Position numbers and translations under genes: made by a program
Part shown: positions 11,724 through 21,252 of the stretch, in pieces
Numbering within the stretch: position 1 is the first letter of the stretch
Layout: each line of letters starts with the position of its first letter
Assembly (NCBI GenBank): GCA_963576785.1
Contig: OY756139.1
Span: 2,728,001 to 2,792,000 of the forward strand
Source of the DNA: Chlorophyllum brunneum
Lineage: Eukaryota > Basidiomycota > Agaricomycetes > Agaricales > Agaricaceae
Direction: 5' to 3'
DNA: 64,000 bases
The notes under the pieces: model-generated
What the model was told of the DNA's origin: nothing
Databases searched by the model: none
The model's input: only the letters and a program-made list of their open reading frames with translations

Positions 11724-12498
11724 CGTGACCGCACTGTGCAGTGCTCTTCATCCGTCATCACTACATCCTGTCCGTGGGAATCTGTTGGGCTCGTACATGT
11801 ACATCCTACTACATACGAGGTCCATGTGTTTCGCATAACGAGGGTAGGTATGAACCACGCAGGGCCGAGCCAACAGGCAGCGGTTTACCTCTCCGATAAT
11901 GTTCGTGAGTGCCCTTGAAGCCCTCCCCATCCTCTCGAGCCCAACTGTCCCTGAGCGACACTAACGGACTGCTTCGCCGAGCGGATGATGTTCGAAACGG
12001 TAGATATTTCTCTCGTTACCCCGGAGCAGGAGAGGAACGAGTGAAACACATCATGGAAAGAGGCAAAGCAAAAAACGCAAGAAGGAAAATCAGAAGAAAC
12101 GGAAGGAAAGCCCTGGCACTACCGGCCAATCCACCGCCGAAGAAATCGAGTGTGGTTCTGGTGGGCTTGGAACACGAATACAGAGATCATCGACACTGAC
12201 TGGGTCACTTTCCGGCCAGAAGTGATTCGGAAGCCATCGGAAGAGGCACATGTGTCGCCCGCACAAGATGTATCTGTGTTCTTGCAGCAGACGAAGATTG
12301 ACTTCTGCAGGATTGCATGAGATCTCAATGTGTTAATCTGGACGTTATGATTCCTTAGACTCGTAAACACACGCTCCCCCTTAGTAAATGTTCTTATCTT
12401 AACTACGTATTTGGCGCTAAGACCGCAATCGCCGATATAGAATGTGTAAGTACTTTATGCGTCGTACACTTTCCTGTGCTCACCCTATCCTCACTGCC
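11724..12498. other. Divergent intergenic region with an uncertain small ORF
   Basis: This is the 775 bases between the Gyp1 start (-) and the RraA-like gene (+), so it carries both promoters. The + strand from about 11993 to 12230 can be read as a very basic peptide (KKRKKENQKKRKES, then TTGQSTAEE), with a plausible upstream intron (donor GTGAGT at 11901, branch CTAAC, acceptor at 11999-12005). The first exon would then hold only ATG TTC. I do not call a gene from this. Confidence 0.3.
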
Positions 12499-13267
12499 AT
12501 GTCCAACACAGCGTCCAAACTCCTTGATTTCTCTACCTGCGAGATATCCGATGCTCTCATTAAGCTCAAACTCCCCCACGGCGGCTACTTACCCGACATC
12601 AACATGCTTTCGCCATCCACGTCTGGAACAGACGTAAGGATATGCGGGCCTGCGTACACCATACGCATGGTGGTATCATCTGATACTACTTCGCCCAAAC
12701 TGTCCGAGCACTTTGTAGACACAGCCCCTGAGGGGTCTGTAATTGTCATTGGTGCACCACCAGGTTGAGTACCGTCTCGGCTATTGGTAAACAACAAGAC
12801 TCACTCTCTCACCTTGACATGTTCATGTTCCCCACCGGACAGAAATCAAGAATGCGGTCTGGGGCGGTCTCATGACGGCTGGTGCACGGGCTCGTTTGGC
12901 TCGGGGTGTAATCATCTCGGGAAGGTGTCGGGATCTTTCTGAGCACCGTAGTCAGAATTTCCCTGTTTTCGCTCGTGGTCATTCCACCCTTGGCCAGTCG
13001 CCATTCACCCGCCCTTCGGAGATCAACATACCATTGGCCATCAAACCGGTGTCCGATTTCGGGCTTGATGGGTTTCCTGCCGTGACGGTGCACCCTGGAG
13101 ACTGGATGGTGGCTGACGAGGATGGTGTAGTGTGTGTTCCTCGAGATTTGGAAGACAAGGTGATCGAGCTGGCGTTCAAAGGAAGACATGTCGATGCCTT
13201 ATGCATGGAAGATATCAAAGCAGGTAAAGGAGTCCATGCATCCTTCAAATTGCACAGGGGAAAATAG
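12499..13267 (+). CDS. RraA-like aldolase-family protein (HMG aldolase/RraA fold)
   Basis: Two exons (12499-12763 and 12843-13267) encode 229 residues. The protein covers the whole RraA/HMG-aldolase fold: STCEISDAL near the N-terminus, GPAYTIRM, APEGSVIVIGAPP joined across the intron to EIKNAVWGGLMTAGARARLA, the signature GVIISGRCRDLSE (the Arg-Asp pair that binds substrate and metal), and VHPGDWMVADEDGVVCVP. Members include bacterial 4-hydroxy-4-methyl-2-oxoglutarate aldolase, oxaloacetate decarboxylases, RNase E regulator RraA and yeast YER010C. A divalent-metal aldolase or decarboxylase acting on a 2-oxo acid is the best guess; the substrate cannot be read from sequence. An in-frame ATG at 12442 would add 19 residues; I chose 12499 because family members begin close to this point. 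Confidence 0.88.
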
Positions 13268-13405
13268 ACTGGGGGGAATATGTACAATCAGACTGGCATA
13301 CTGATTAGAAATTCAAGCATCATAGATACAGGAGTCGAAATAAGCGCCAAATAGGAACTGAGATATTAAACAAAACCGAAAGTACGAGCAAACAAAGCAG
13401 ATATA

Positions 13406-16352
13406 TTATTTTCGCTTCCTGCTCTTCGGTCGTGAATTTGGCGTCATCAAGAAATCCCAGCCACTGGTCGTCGATGTCGACGAGGATTTCGTGTAAGCTG
13501 CTTTCGTAGGCAGGCTGACGTTCGCGCCGGTGCCTTCACTGCGGGCTTCCTGTATCGCACTTCTGCTAAGACAGAAATCGATGTGAGCATTCAGACCTTG
13601 GTTATTCGTCATCAGTGTTTGACCACAGACTGGACAGACTTGAGTCTCATCTCCCTCACGTTGGAGTGGCTTAGATCGTTGCCCAATGTCACTTTTGCTC
13701 CTTTCTCGCCCCAGTGGCTTTGGTTTTGGTAAGGTGATCTTCTGAGTGCTAGATTCCAATTTCGTCGACGGGGACGACGATCGGGACGGCGCAGAGACAG
13801 GTGGACGGGGTCTCTGCTTCTCGGTCGTCATATCAAGCTCTCCAGCTGGATCATCCTCGCTGCAGTCCTCTGCTCCCATGCCATGCACTGTCTCCTCATG
13901 TTCGTAAAACCCGGGCATGGCATCCGTATGTTGCTCTTCTGAATCGTCGTGATCATGCCCTCTGTCATGCACAACCTCGTCACCTAATCTCGGTCGCTTG
14001 CGAGGTGAGAAATCCGTAGATTCGAAGAACTAACAGCATGTGCATCAGCGGCACGAACTCCGATCGAGAGGAGCAGGAAGAATCAGATCCTCACCCTCTT
14101 GATACCGGCGGGTGACGGAGCACGCAGATCTTTTAGTTTGGTGACTCTTAAACCTATCAATCGCACCTTCAGCGGTCCCTCTGCCAGGAACAAGTCTTTC
14201 CCTGTCTGGAGGAGGGGGGAGAATGATTTAAGCCAGACTTGTGGGATAAGAGAAATACTGTACTTACCGAGAAAAGGTCTTCCTTGGAAGAAATATAACG
14301 GCTCAGTGACTTAGCACGGGTGAATACTGGCATGCCAGGTTGAAAGAGCAGCGACATTGGGCAATGAACTTTTACTAGCTGACTACGAGGAGCCTCACCT
14401 TGATATGTGTCCAATTTGTACTTCAGCGTCACCGTCTTGCCCACCCAGCCATTACTGGACATGTCAGACTCCAGTTCTGAGGCAATGTGCTCGAGCATTT
14501 GGAGCAGTCTCTGGCGATTATCCATAGGAGGAAACGTCCTTAACCAGACCGTAAAAATATCAATAACGCAGAAGCTAGACGGCACCAGTATGCACCTCTC
14601 TGATCCGATGCTTTTGCGTTCTTCCCTCTGCGGTGGATGAACTTCATTTGATGCAATCCCGAGATAGGTTCTCAACAAGAAGTGAAGACCAAACTGCTTG
14701 TCCATCAGCGAAACAGTCGCTCTTTGCCTGAAAATATCGCCACACGTCTGCATTGAGGTCAGTGCACATGGAGAGAGGAATTCATGATGTCAAGGGCGCC
14801 TCTACCTTGATTCCTATCGATTCCAACAACCTCTCGTTCACGCGTCCTATACCGGGTACTTTGCGGATAGAAAGGTCACGCATAAAGGCAACGATGCTCT
14901 CGCGATCGAAGGGGAGATGAAATTGACCATTCGGTTTATTCTAGAGAGGTGGAGCCTCATGAGATGAACTGACTGGGTGTGGATGGGGAACGACGAACCC
15001 TGTCTGAGCAAATCTGTGCATGAAGTTGAATTTAGCGGTGGAGAACAAGAAATGGAAGATGATATAAATACCTTTGCGAGCATCTGGGACGCATGAATAG
15101 GTTCGGCAATCGGTATCACCGACGAGAAGGACCCACCTTATTGGGAGCAATACCTGCACTGACCGTTAGCTTGGTGTCTTCGAAGATGATCCGCCGCATT
15201 TCTTGCACGCAATCCTCCGCGGAAATTGAATGCTCCTCGCAATACCTTGTGATACTAGGGGTTCTGTTATCTTCCTGATCATTCAAGCGAAGGTAAAGGC
15301 GCACTTGAGGTATCCTTCATCGCATCCAGCAGGAAGCATATTCGGATCGTAACGTCTAAAAATGGCCATAATCCGATTTGACATTTCCGTATACTTGGAA
15401 AAATGGTTTGGTACAAATATCAGGTCTGGGCAAAGCTTCTTTGCAACGAAACCTGCGCGAGTTTTTCATTTGGAGCCTCAGACAGCTGATGGACTGGGAC
15501 ACACCTGCCATGCCCGATCGTACCCCGTACTTTCTTGCTTCATATGACGCGGTTGTGAGGACTCCGCGGCCGACCTGTTTGACGACTAAACACTTGGCCA
15601 ACGTTGCCTGCACTGACTGAAGAAACTTGCCCCAAAAGGTCTACCCACAAGTTCAGGGTTGCTCAACAGCTCGACACTCTGCAGTGTTGCGGCCAAGGTA
15701 AATGGACTGGTTTCAGGCTACTCGTGTAACTCACAGCGTAGAATGCATCCATGTCGACATGGACAATGACCTGGGTCATGTCGCGTTGATCGTCCAGTTC
15801 TGCAAGCTGCGTTGCCATCGTAGACAAGGAGAGAAAAAGGTCGATCAGCACAGTAATGAGGAGTGTAATGTTTGTTTTACCAAGCGATCTACATTCGCTT
15901 CCACTTGACCTGGAATTGGACGGGTAAGGCAAACTTCGATTAGGACACGGGACTTGGGAAACTAAGAAACTCTGACCGATGTCCATTCCCCTCACTACTT
16001 CGTCGCGGATTGAAAGAACCTTGTTGATTCGTTCTGTTAACTCCTTATCCTTCTTCTTTTCGTTCTAGCATTGCGGTATATCAGGAGGGGGGATAAGATG
16101 TATGACATCTCGATGCATACTTCATAAAACTTTGAACCCTTTGAAACGTCTGCAATGGTTCGATTGATCTCGGACTGATCTTTGGCAAGCCTATGGGATC
16201 ATTTTTGCGTGCATCACTAACTGGAACTTCCCAAGTGAACCCTTCAGGACAAACCCTGCTTTTCCAGATGATGGTCCAGCCAGACGCTGGATAAGGCTCT
16301 CTGTGTCTTGCGACTGTGCTGGTTCTTGGCGAGTGATCGAGGTTATTTGCAT
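13406..16352 (-). CDS. POLK: DNA polymerase kappa (Y-family translesion polymerase)
   Basis: The start is the ATG at 16350-16352 (MQITSITRQEP). The N-terminus is typical of Pol kappa: AGPSSGKAGLAKDQSEINRT, SKGSKFYE, KKKDKELTERINKV, VRGMDIGQVEANVDRL. The palm motif IVHVDMDAFYA supplies catalytic acidic residues, CDEGYL is the second acidic motif, and DTKLTVSAGIAPNK follows. Thumb and little-finger regions continue with KTCGDIFRQRA, FGLHFLLRTYLGIAS and VGKTVTLKYKL. The C-terminus is disordered and ends in one UBZ-type zinc finger (CPVCGQTLMTNNQGLNAHID, then FC) and a basic tail (RPKSRKRK) that may act as an NLS. Pol kappa bypasses bulky minor-groove lesions and extends mispaired ends; the UBZ is expected to bind ubiquitinated PCNA. 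The gene is broken by many short introns, so inner exon limits are approximate. Confidence 0.93.
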
Positions 16353-16737
16353 TTGAGACGTTCACTGATACTCAAAATCGCAGCGGACTGCTTTAATGTA
16401 GCTGAAAGACTTAGGGAGCGTGTGTCGCAGGTGGTAGTTGCAAGTCAAGCCGAGCGCTAACGCGGGTCCGACGATTCATGCCATGGAATGCGCGCAAGTC
16501 ACGTGCATTTAAGGCTATCAATTGATTTCTGAAGGTTTGGGGCGCTCAGGAAGGGCCTACATGCTCCTAAGCTTAAAAGTCACTGAAGATGGAGAAGATA
16601 TATATACGGGTCCTTAGATCTAGATCGAAGGAAGGGGATGCATACCATGTAATACTGCCAGAGGGCCGACTATATCAGATCGAAGAGCAATGCAATTGCG
16701 GTACGTTATATATATATAGTTCCACGAAAAACGTCAT
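16353..16737. promoter_or_regulatory. Intergenic: Pol kappa promoter and 3' flank of caspase-like gene
   Basis: These 385 bases separate two genes transcribed in tandem on the minus strand, so they should hold the Pol kappa promoter. AT-rich TATATATA stretches occur at about 16599-16606 and 16706-16716, near the end of the caspase-like gene. No coding sequence is recognised. Confidence 0.45.
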
Positions 16738-18681
16738 TTACCAGTTGTGTTGTCTGAGGAAAACGACGGAAGCAAGAGAGGTATCCCACATTCTGCTACC
16801 CTTTTCGGAGTCAACAGGGGAAGGCGGAACACCCTCTATGTCCACGGAGGTGGTCCAAGCAAGGGAAGGACCCTGCTCGATCATCGCCATTGTGATGGGT
16901 GTCGGAGACAGGAATAATTTAAGAAATCCTGAATCAAGGTGTTCGTGGTCTGGGAGTGTGAATGAGAGTGCCTCCGAGCCAGGCTTCCCCGATCCTATCT
17001 CGAGATGCCCTTTCTCCGGTAGAGGAGGCGAGAAAGCCATGGGTTCAGGTTGGTAGAGCATGGTTATGCCGTAGCAGTTGGGGTCCATATACGCGAGGTA
17101 AGGCCAGAGTCCCACATCGGACTTGTTGTATAGAGAGACGCTAAAGATAGCTCCCTGTTCGTAGGGAATGACGGCTTTTCCATTATGAAGCAAGTTGCCA
17201 CCCATCGTAGTCCAATGCTCGGGATGAAGGCGGTAGAGCTCCATAGAAACAAGGTTTCTGAGAGGAGCTTCGGGATTGTGGCGATGGAGGTGAAGATGGA
17301 AGCGGGCAGCATCGGCGAGAACCTCACCCCCTGTACGCTTCTCTATCTTGATAACACGGTGATGATTGGTAACGATAACATCGTCGTGCCGTTCGACTGT
17401 GACTGCACGACGACCAAGGGTGAGAGATATGTCAGCTTGCGCTGCCTTCCTGACCAGCATGATATTAAGGCCAGACCTCGGTGTCGATGAAATTTCAGCA
17501 TTGAAGGCTCGACTGAACTTCCACATCCGAATGAAAGAAGTGAAAGTCGCCTTCAGGTTAACACGAAAAGGGCGTCTGTTATTCCAACGCGTGATTCTTG
17601 CCCAACAGGTCCGTGGAAGGGATATTTTCGATTTCGTTCCCCTGCAAAAGCACCAAGTAGGATGCAGGTCTTCAACAACAACAGTAGATAAGATCGGGTT
17701 TTTCGAGCAACGGTGGTTGTGTAGGTGCAAGGAAAGCTCGCTTCCTTCCACTAACCCATGTATCAGCCCTGCATCGATTTTAAGACGGCCGTCGCCATCG
17801 TTCAGAGTAACGTGAAGGAATCGAGCATCAATACCGAAGGGGACGGCGTCGAATAGGATGCGTTCCTTGTAGAAGCCATAGCAAACAGGCTGTTGGGTTT
17901 GAGGCATCTCCCGCTGAAGGCGGTCAAGGAGTTCGGCGTAAGAAATACGATGGAGGGATAAGTCCAACCCCAACTCCAATAACCTGTGGGTTAATCTTCC
18001 ACCGTTTTTCCCCTCGATGGCCTGGTTTCCGTTCCCACATGCTGCAAGACAGAGGTGGCTTTTCTGCGGGGTAAGGAAGCCATGTGGGGCTTCGTACGAC
18101 CTGCCCCGAGCGCCGTACCACAGACAGCGGTAAAGGTCGTCTGGGGATGCCTTTGTAGTAGGCGTCCAACGCGTTTGTCCCCGGCTTTCGATATTTTTCC
18201 CCGGAGCGAAACACGTGTCGAGAATGAGGGTGATGTTATCGCCTTTGGTCTGCGACAGCTCGAACAGCATGGCACGCATGGATTTGTCCGAGATACCCGC
18301 TATGCGTCCGTGAGTCGTTTTCGTTTCGTAATCGTATGTACAGAGAACCTCAACGCCGCCCCCTCGCTGAGGAAGGTCAGGTTGAAACCAACCTTCAGGT
18401 GCTGGTATGACACTGCCATGGCCAGAAAAATAGATGAGAATAGCGTCCCCTTTTTCTATCGAGCGGTTGTTCATCAAATGTGACGCGAAACGTTCCTCGA
18501 TGTTGTGCTTTGAGGCTCGGCTGTCCAGCAACATGCAAATCTGGTCTTCGGGAACGTTCAACTCCTCGACCAGCCAGGAATGAACGCGCCGGGCATCGTC
18601 AACACAGGAGTGTAGATTCCATATGTTACCAGACTTGTAGCTGTCGATGCCAATGATGAACGCAAAAGCTCGAGTTGACAT
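16738..18681 (-). CDS. Caspase-like (C14/CHAT-type) protein with a long C-terminal extension
   Basis: A single-exon frame of 647 residues starts at the ATG at 18679-18681 (MSTRAFAFIIGIDSYKS). The first 300 or so residues are a caspase-fold domain: FAFIIGIDSY as the first strand, LHSCVDDARRVHSWLVEELN, the catalytic-His motif ILIYFSGHGS, the catalytic-Cys motif ITLILDTCFAPG, and a later strand LCLAACGNGNQAIEGKNGG. Both members of the dyad are present, although the Cys sits in DTCF rather than the usual D-S/C-CHSG. The remaining 350 or so residues resemble no domain I know. Agaricomycetes carry expanded families of such proteins, linked to cell death and allorecognition. Protease activity here is inference. 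The gene is divergent from ATG6, with 424 bp between start codons. An upstream non-coding exon is possible. Confidence 0.82.
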   Translation of the reverse strand: MSTRAFAFIIGIDSYKSGNIWNLHSCVDDARRVHSWLVEELNVPEDQICMLLDSRASKHNIEERFASHLMNNRSIEKGDAILIYFSGHGSVIPAPEGWFQPDLPQRGGGVEVLCTYDYETKTTHGRIAGISDKSMRAMLFELSQTKGDNITLILDTCFAPGKNIESRGQTRWTPTTKASPDDLYRCLWYGARGRSYEAPHGFLTPQKSHLCLAACGNGNQAIEGKNGGRLTHRLLELGLDLSLHRISYAELLDRLQREMPQTQQPVCYGFYKERILFDAVPFGIDARFLHVTLNDGDGRLKIDAGLIHGLVEGSELSLHLHNHRCSKNPILSTVVVEDLHPTWCFCRGTKSKISLPRTCWARITRWNNRRPFRVNLKATFTSFIRMWKFSRAFNAEISSTPRSGLNIMLVRKAAQADISLTLGRRAVTVERHDDVIVTNHHRVIKIEKRTGGEVLADAARFHLHLHRHNPEAPLRNLVSMELYRLHPEHWTTMGGNLLHNGKAVIPYEQGAIFSVSLYNKSDVGLWPYLAYMDPNCYGITMLYQPEPMAFSPPLPEKGHLEIGSGKPGSEALSFTLPDHEHLDSGFLKLFLSPTPITMAMIEQGPSLAWTTSVDIEGVPPSPVDSEKGSRMWDTSLASVVFLRQHNW

Positions 18682-19105
18682 CCTAGGGACCTGGTTGATG
18701 ATGAACACATAGAAGAGGAGATGAAAGAGCAGGTATACCTGGAGAAATCGCGAAGGTGATCAGGCTGTGGTTGGGAGACACCGTGAACGGCCTTTTGAAG
18801 AAGCCCGAGGGTGTGCTCGGCATGCGTTACGGTCTGATCTCATTAGCCACGCAGCGAGCCAGATTGCGAAGAGCTTGCTCGGTAGTTTCTGGGTGTCCAG
18901 AAGACCTGCAAAGCCCATTCATCGTCATTGCAGATACGCTGCCCTTGGACCTATTCCCATCAAGCTGCGACGGGAATTGTGTGTTAGACGAAAGCCGTGA
19001 GTGGGATGAAACTAGAATGTGAAAGAGACCGAAGGTGAGTGTATGTGATGTGATGGGAGAGCTTAGTACGTACAAAGCAACTTGTCACATATCTACCACC
19101 TCGGA
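18682..19105. promoter_or_regulatory. Shared divergent promoter region, caspase-like gene / ATG6
   Basis: These 424 bases separate divergent start codons. On the minus strand an intron-like segment (GTATACCT at about 18738 to AACCAG at about 18691) lies directly before the caspase-like start, suggesting a spliced 5' leader. Short open frames on both strands lack support. Confidence 0.4.
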
Positions 19106-20841
19106 ATGAGCTTCAGCCTGGTTTGTCAACAATGTAAAGAACCTCTGCAGGTATTTATCTGTTCGATACATCGTATCTCGCTACTGATCGATAGCGCCAG
19201 CCAGATGCTTCACTGATAGACCTTGCACCATCCGCCTATGACGCGATTGCTGCCTCCCTGCCATCTTCTCCGACCCAAAATCCCCGACATCTTACCAACG
19301 AGCAGAAACTAGCCCAAGTTCCAGCATCTCCGTATGTAAAGGCAGCATGGGAACGCTCCACAAGCTCTACCGCTTCTGAAGTGAATAAACATACCTCAAA
19401 CCTCTCCTCACGCGCACAAGGCAAGCAACCACAGCGCAGTAGCAATATACCATCCAACGACTCGTTCGTACTCCTCCAAGATAGCATCATACGCAATATA
19501 CCCTCAACTCCTACGACATCCATTCGATCAAGAAATGCCGCGACGATGTCGCAAAACACACCCAACCCTCCCACATCGCCCGGACCATTTGAGTCTGATC
19601 AGAGCTCACCCTCGCCCCTGTCGCATCACCTGCGCTCAGCGGCACGACTATTCAACCTCCTGTCCACGAGGACGGAGATTGACCACCCGCTCTGCGCAGA
19701 GTGTACACAGATATTGCTAAAAACCCTCAATCGCCAGTTGGAGGAAACGAAGAAAGAACGGGACGGATATATAGCATTTGAGAAGGAGATCAGGAAGGAG
19801 AAGGAACGTGAGGCACAAGGACTCACGAAAGAAGAAGCAGAAAAGAAGATAGAGAGACTCAAAAATGAGGAGAGGCTTGCAATCGAACAGCTGAAGCAAG
19901 CCGAACGAGAGCGCGAAGAATTAGACGAAGAGTTACGCTTGTTGGAATTGGATGAAAAGGCGCTAGAAGCCGAAGAGGCGGAGTCAGTCTTCGTTTATCT
20001 CCTGTCCCGAATCTTTTACTGAGCTTTCGAATTCAGGTTTTGGAGACACCATAATGACCAGCTGCTTGCGGCCGAACAACAAGCAGCGCAGTTAGCATCT
20101 CTCCGCGCAGCGTATGCCGTAGATGTTGCAACCCTGGAGAAACTTGAGCGAACTAACGTTTATAACGACGCTTTCTGCATTGGCCATGATGGCGTTTTTG
20201 GGACAATCAACGGACTGCGCCTTGGGCGTGTCCCAGGAGTGCCTGTATGTGGCCATCCAACCCATTAGTTGTCGCTCAATCAGGTCTACCAGGTCGAATG
20301 GGCAGAGATCAATGCTGCTTGGGGTCAGGCACTGTTACTATTGTACACTATCGCCCGGAAACTGGATTATACATTTATCAAGTATGGCGACTGTAAAACA
20401 CACGCACTTATTACTTACCCAAATTTAGTTACCGTCTTGTCCCCATGGGCTCGTTTTCCCGGATAGAGAAAACAACGGGCGACAAGGCTGCTTATGAACT
20501 CTACGGCTCTGGGGACCTGCATCTTGGACGCTTGCTGCACAACCGGCGATTCGACTTTGCCATGGTGGCTTTTCTTGCCTGTCTCAAACACCTCATTGAC
20601 CATATTAAATCCCAAGATTCAGCTGTCGAATTCCCTCATCAGTGAGTCTTGTGTTTTCCGGTAGGTGAATCGTGATTGATCTCATCAATCAACTCCGCTT
20701 AGGATTATCAAAGACAAAATTGGCGAAGTTTCTGTGAAATTACAGTTCAATCAAGAAGAAGCCTGGACCCGATCGCTCCGTCATGTTCTTCTTGCGCTCA
20801 AGATATGTCTGAAGTGGGCCACAAATGGGGCAAACGGTTGA
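19106..20841 (+). CDS. ATG6: Autophagy protein Atg6 / Beclin-1 (Vps30)
   Basis: The start at 19106 gives [15 protein letters not shown], the CxxC-containing N-terminus typical of Atg6, followed by an intron and then [17 protein letters not shown] disordered region contains a BH3-like or conserved segment ([11 protein letters not shown]). A long coiled coil follows ([20 protein letters not shown] through [20 protein letters not shown]). The BARA domain begins at [20 protein letters not shown] and continues through [54 protein letters not shown] and [18 protein letters not shown], ending near [10 protein letters not shown]. Known role: a subunit of the Vps34 PI3-kinase complexes that nucleate autophagosomes and sort endosomal cargo. 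About five introns were traced, and frame continuity holds across each. Confidence 0.95.
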
Positions 20842-21252
20842 AGCCATTCGCATGCCTACACAGAAGCATATCCCACAGGAATTGATAATAATAATATTGT
20901 ATTTAGAACAGACTGTAAGCGATTTTTGCAGGGTTGTCCTATGACGTGATTTGTGGCATTGATGATACAACACCATCGAAAGAAATTCGTACTCAACTTA
21001 CGGCAAGGGTTGTACTCGGTGGACTATGGCCAGGAGAAGACGCTCGAGAGGCTGACTCAGTCTGAAATTCTTTTGCAATCGGGCCGGAGATAATTCCGCA
21101 TGGTTGCAGGAGCTTTACTCATACATGACAAAGCCCCTTCCCTCTAATGGTATATACCCTACAAGAACCTCTCATCCTTTCCTTAGCGTGATCCTACATT
21201 CATCGATTACCACCTCTGTTTTGACCCCGAGTGAAAGGCCAGCACTGCTCCC
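20842..21252. other. Intergenic, ATG6 3' flank and GCL promoter
   Basis: These 411 bases separate two genes on the same strand. They contain an AT-rich block (ATAATAATAATATTG near 20886-20900). No coding sequence is recognised. Confidence 0.5.

Noticed and set aside
11909..12199. Basic plus-strand frame upstream of the RraA-like gene
   Set aside because: It opens with a non-ATG codon; alternative spliced frames give different basic peptides, so no single model is convincing.
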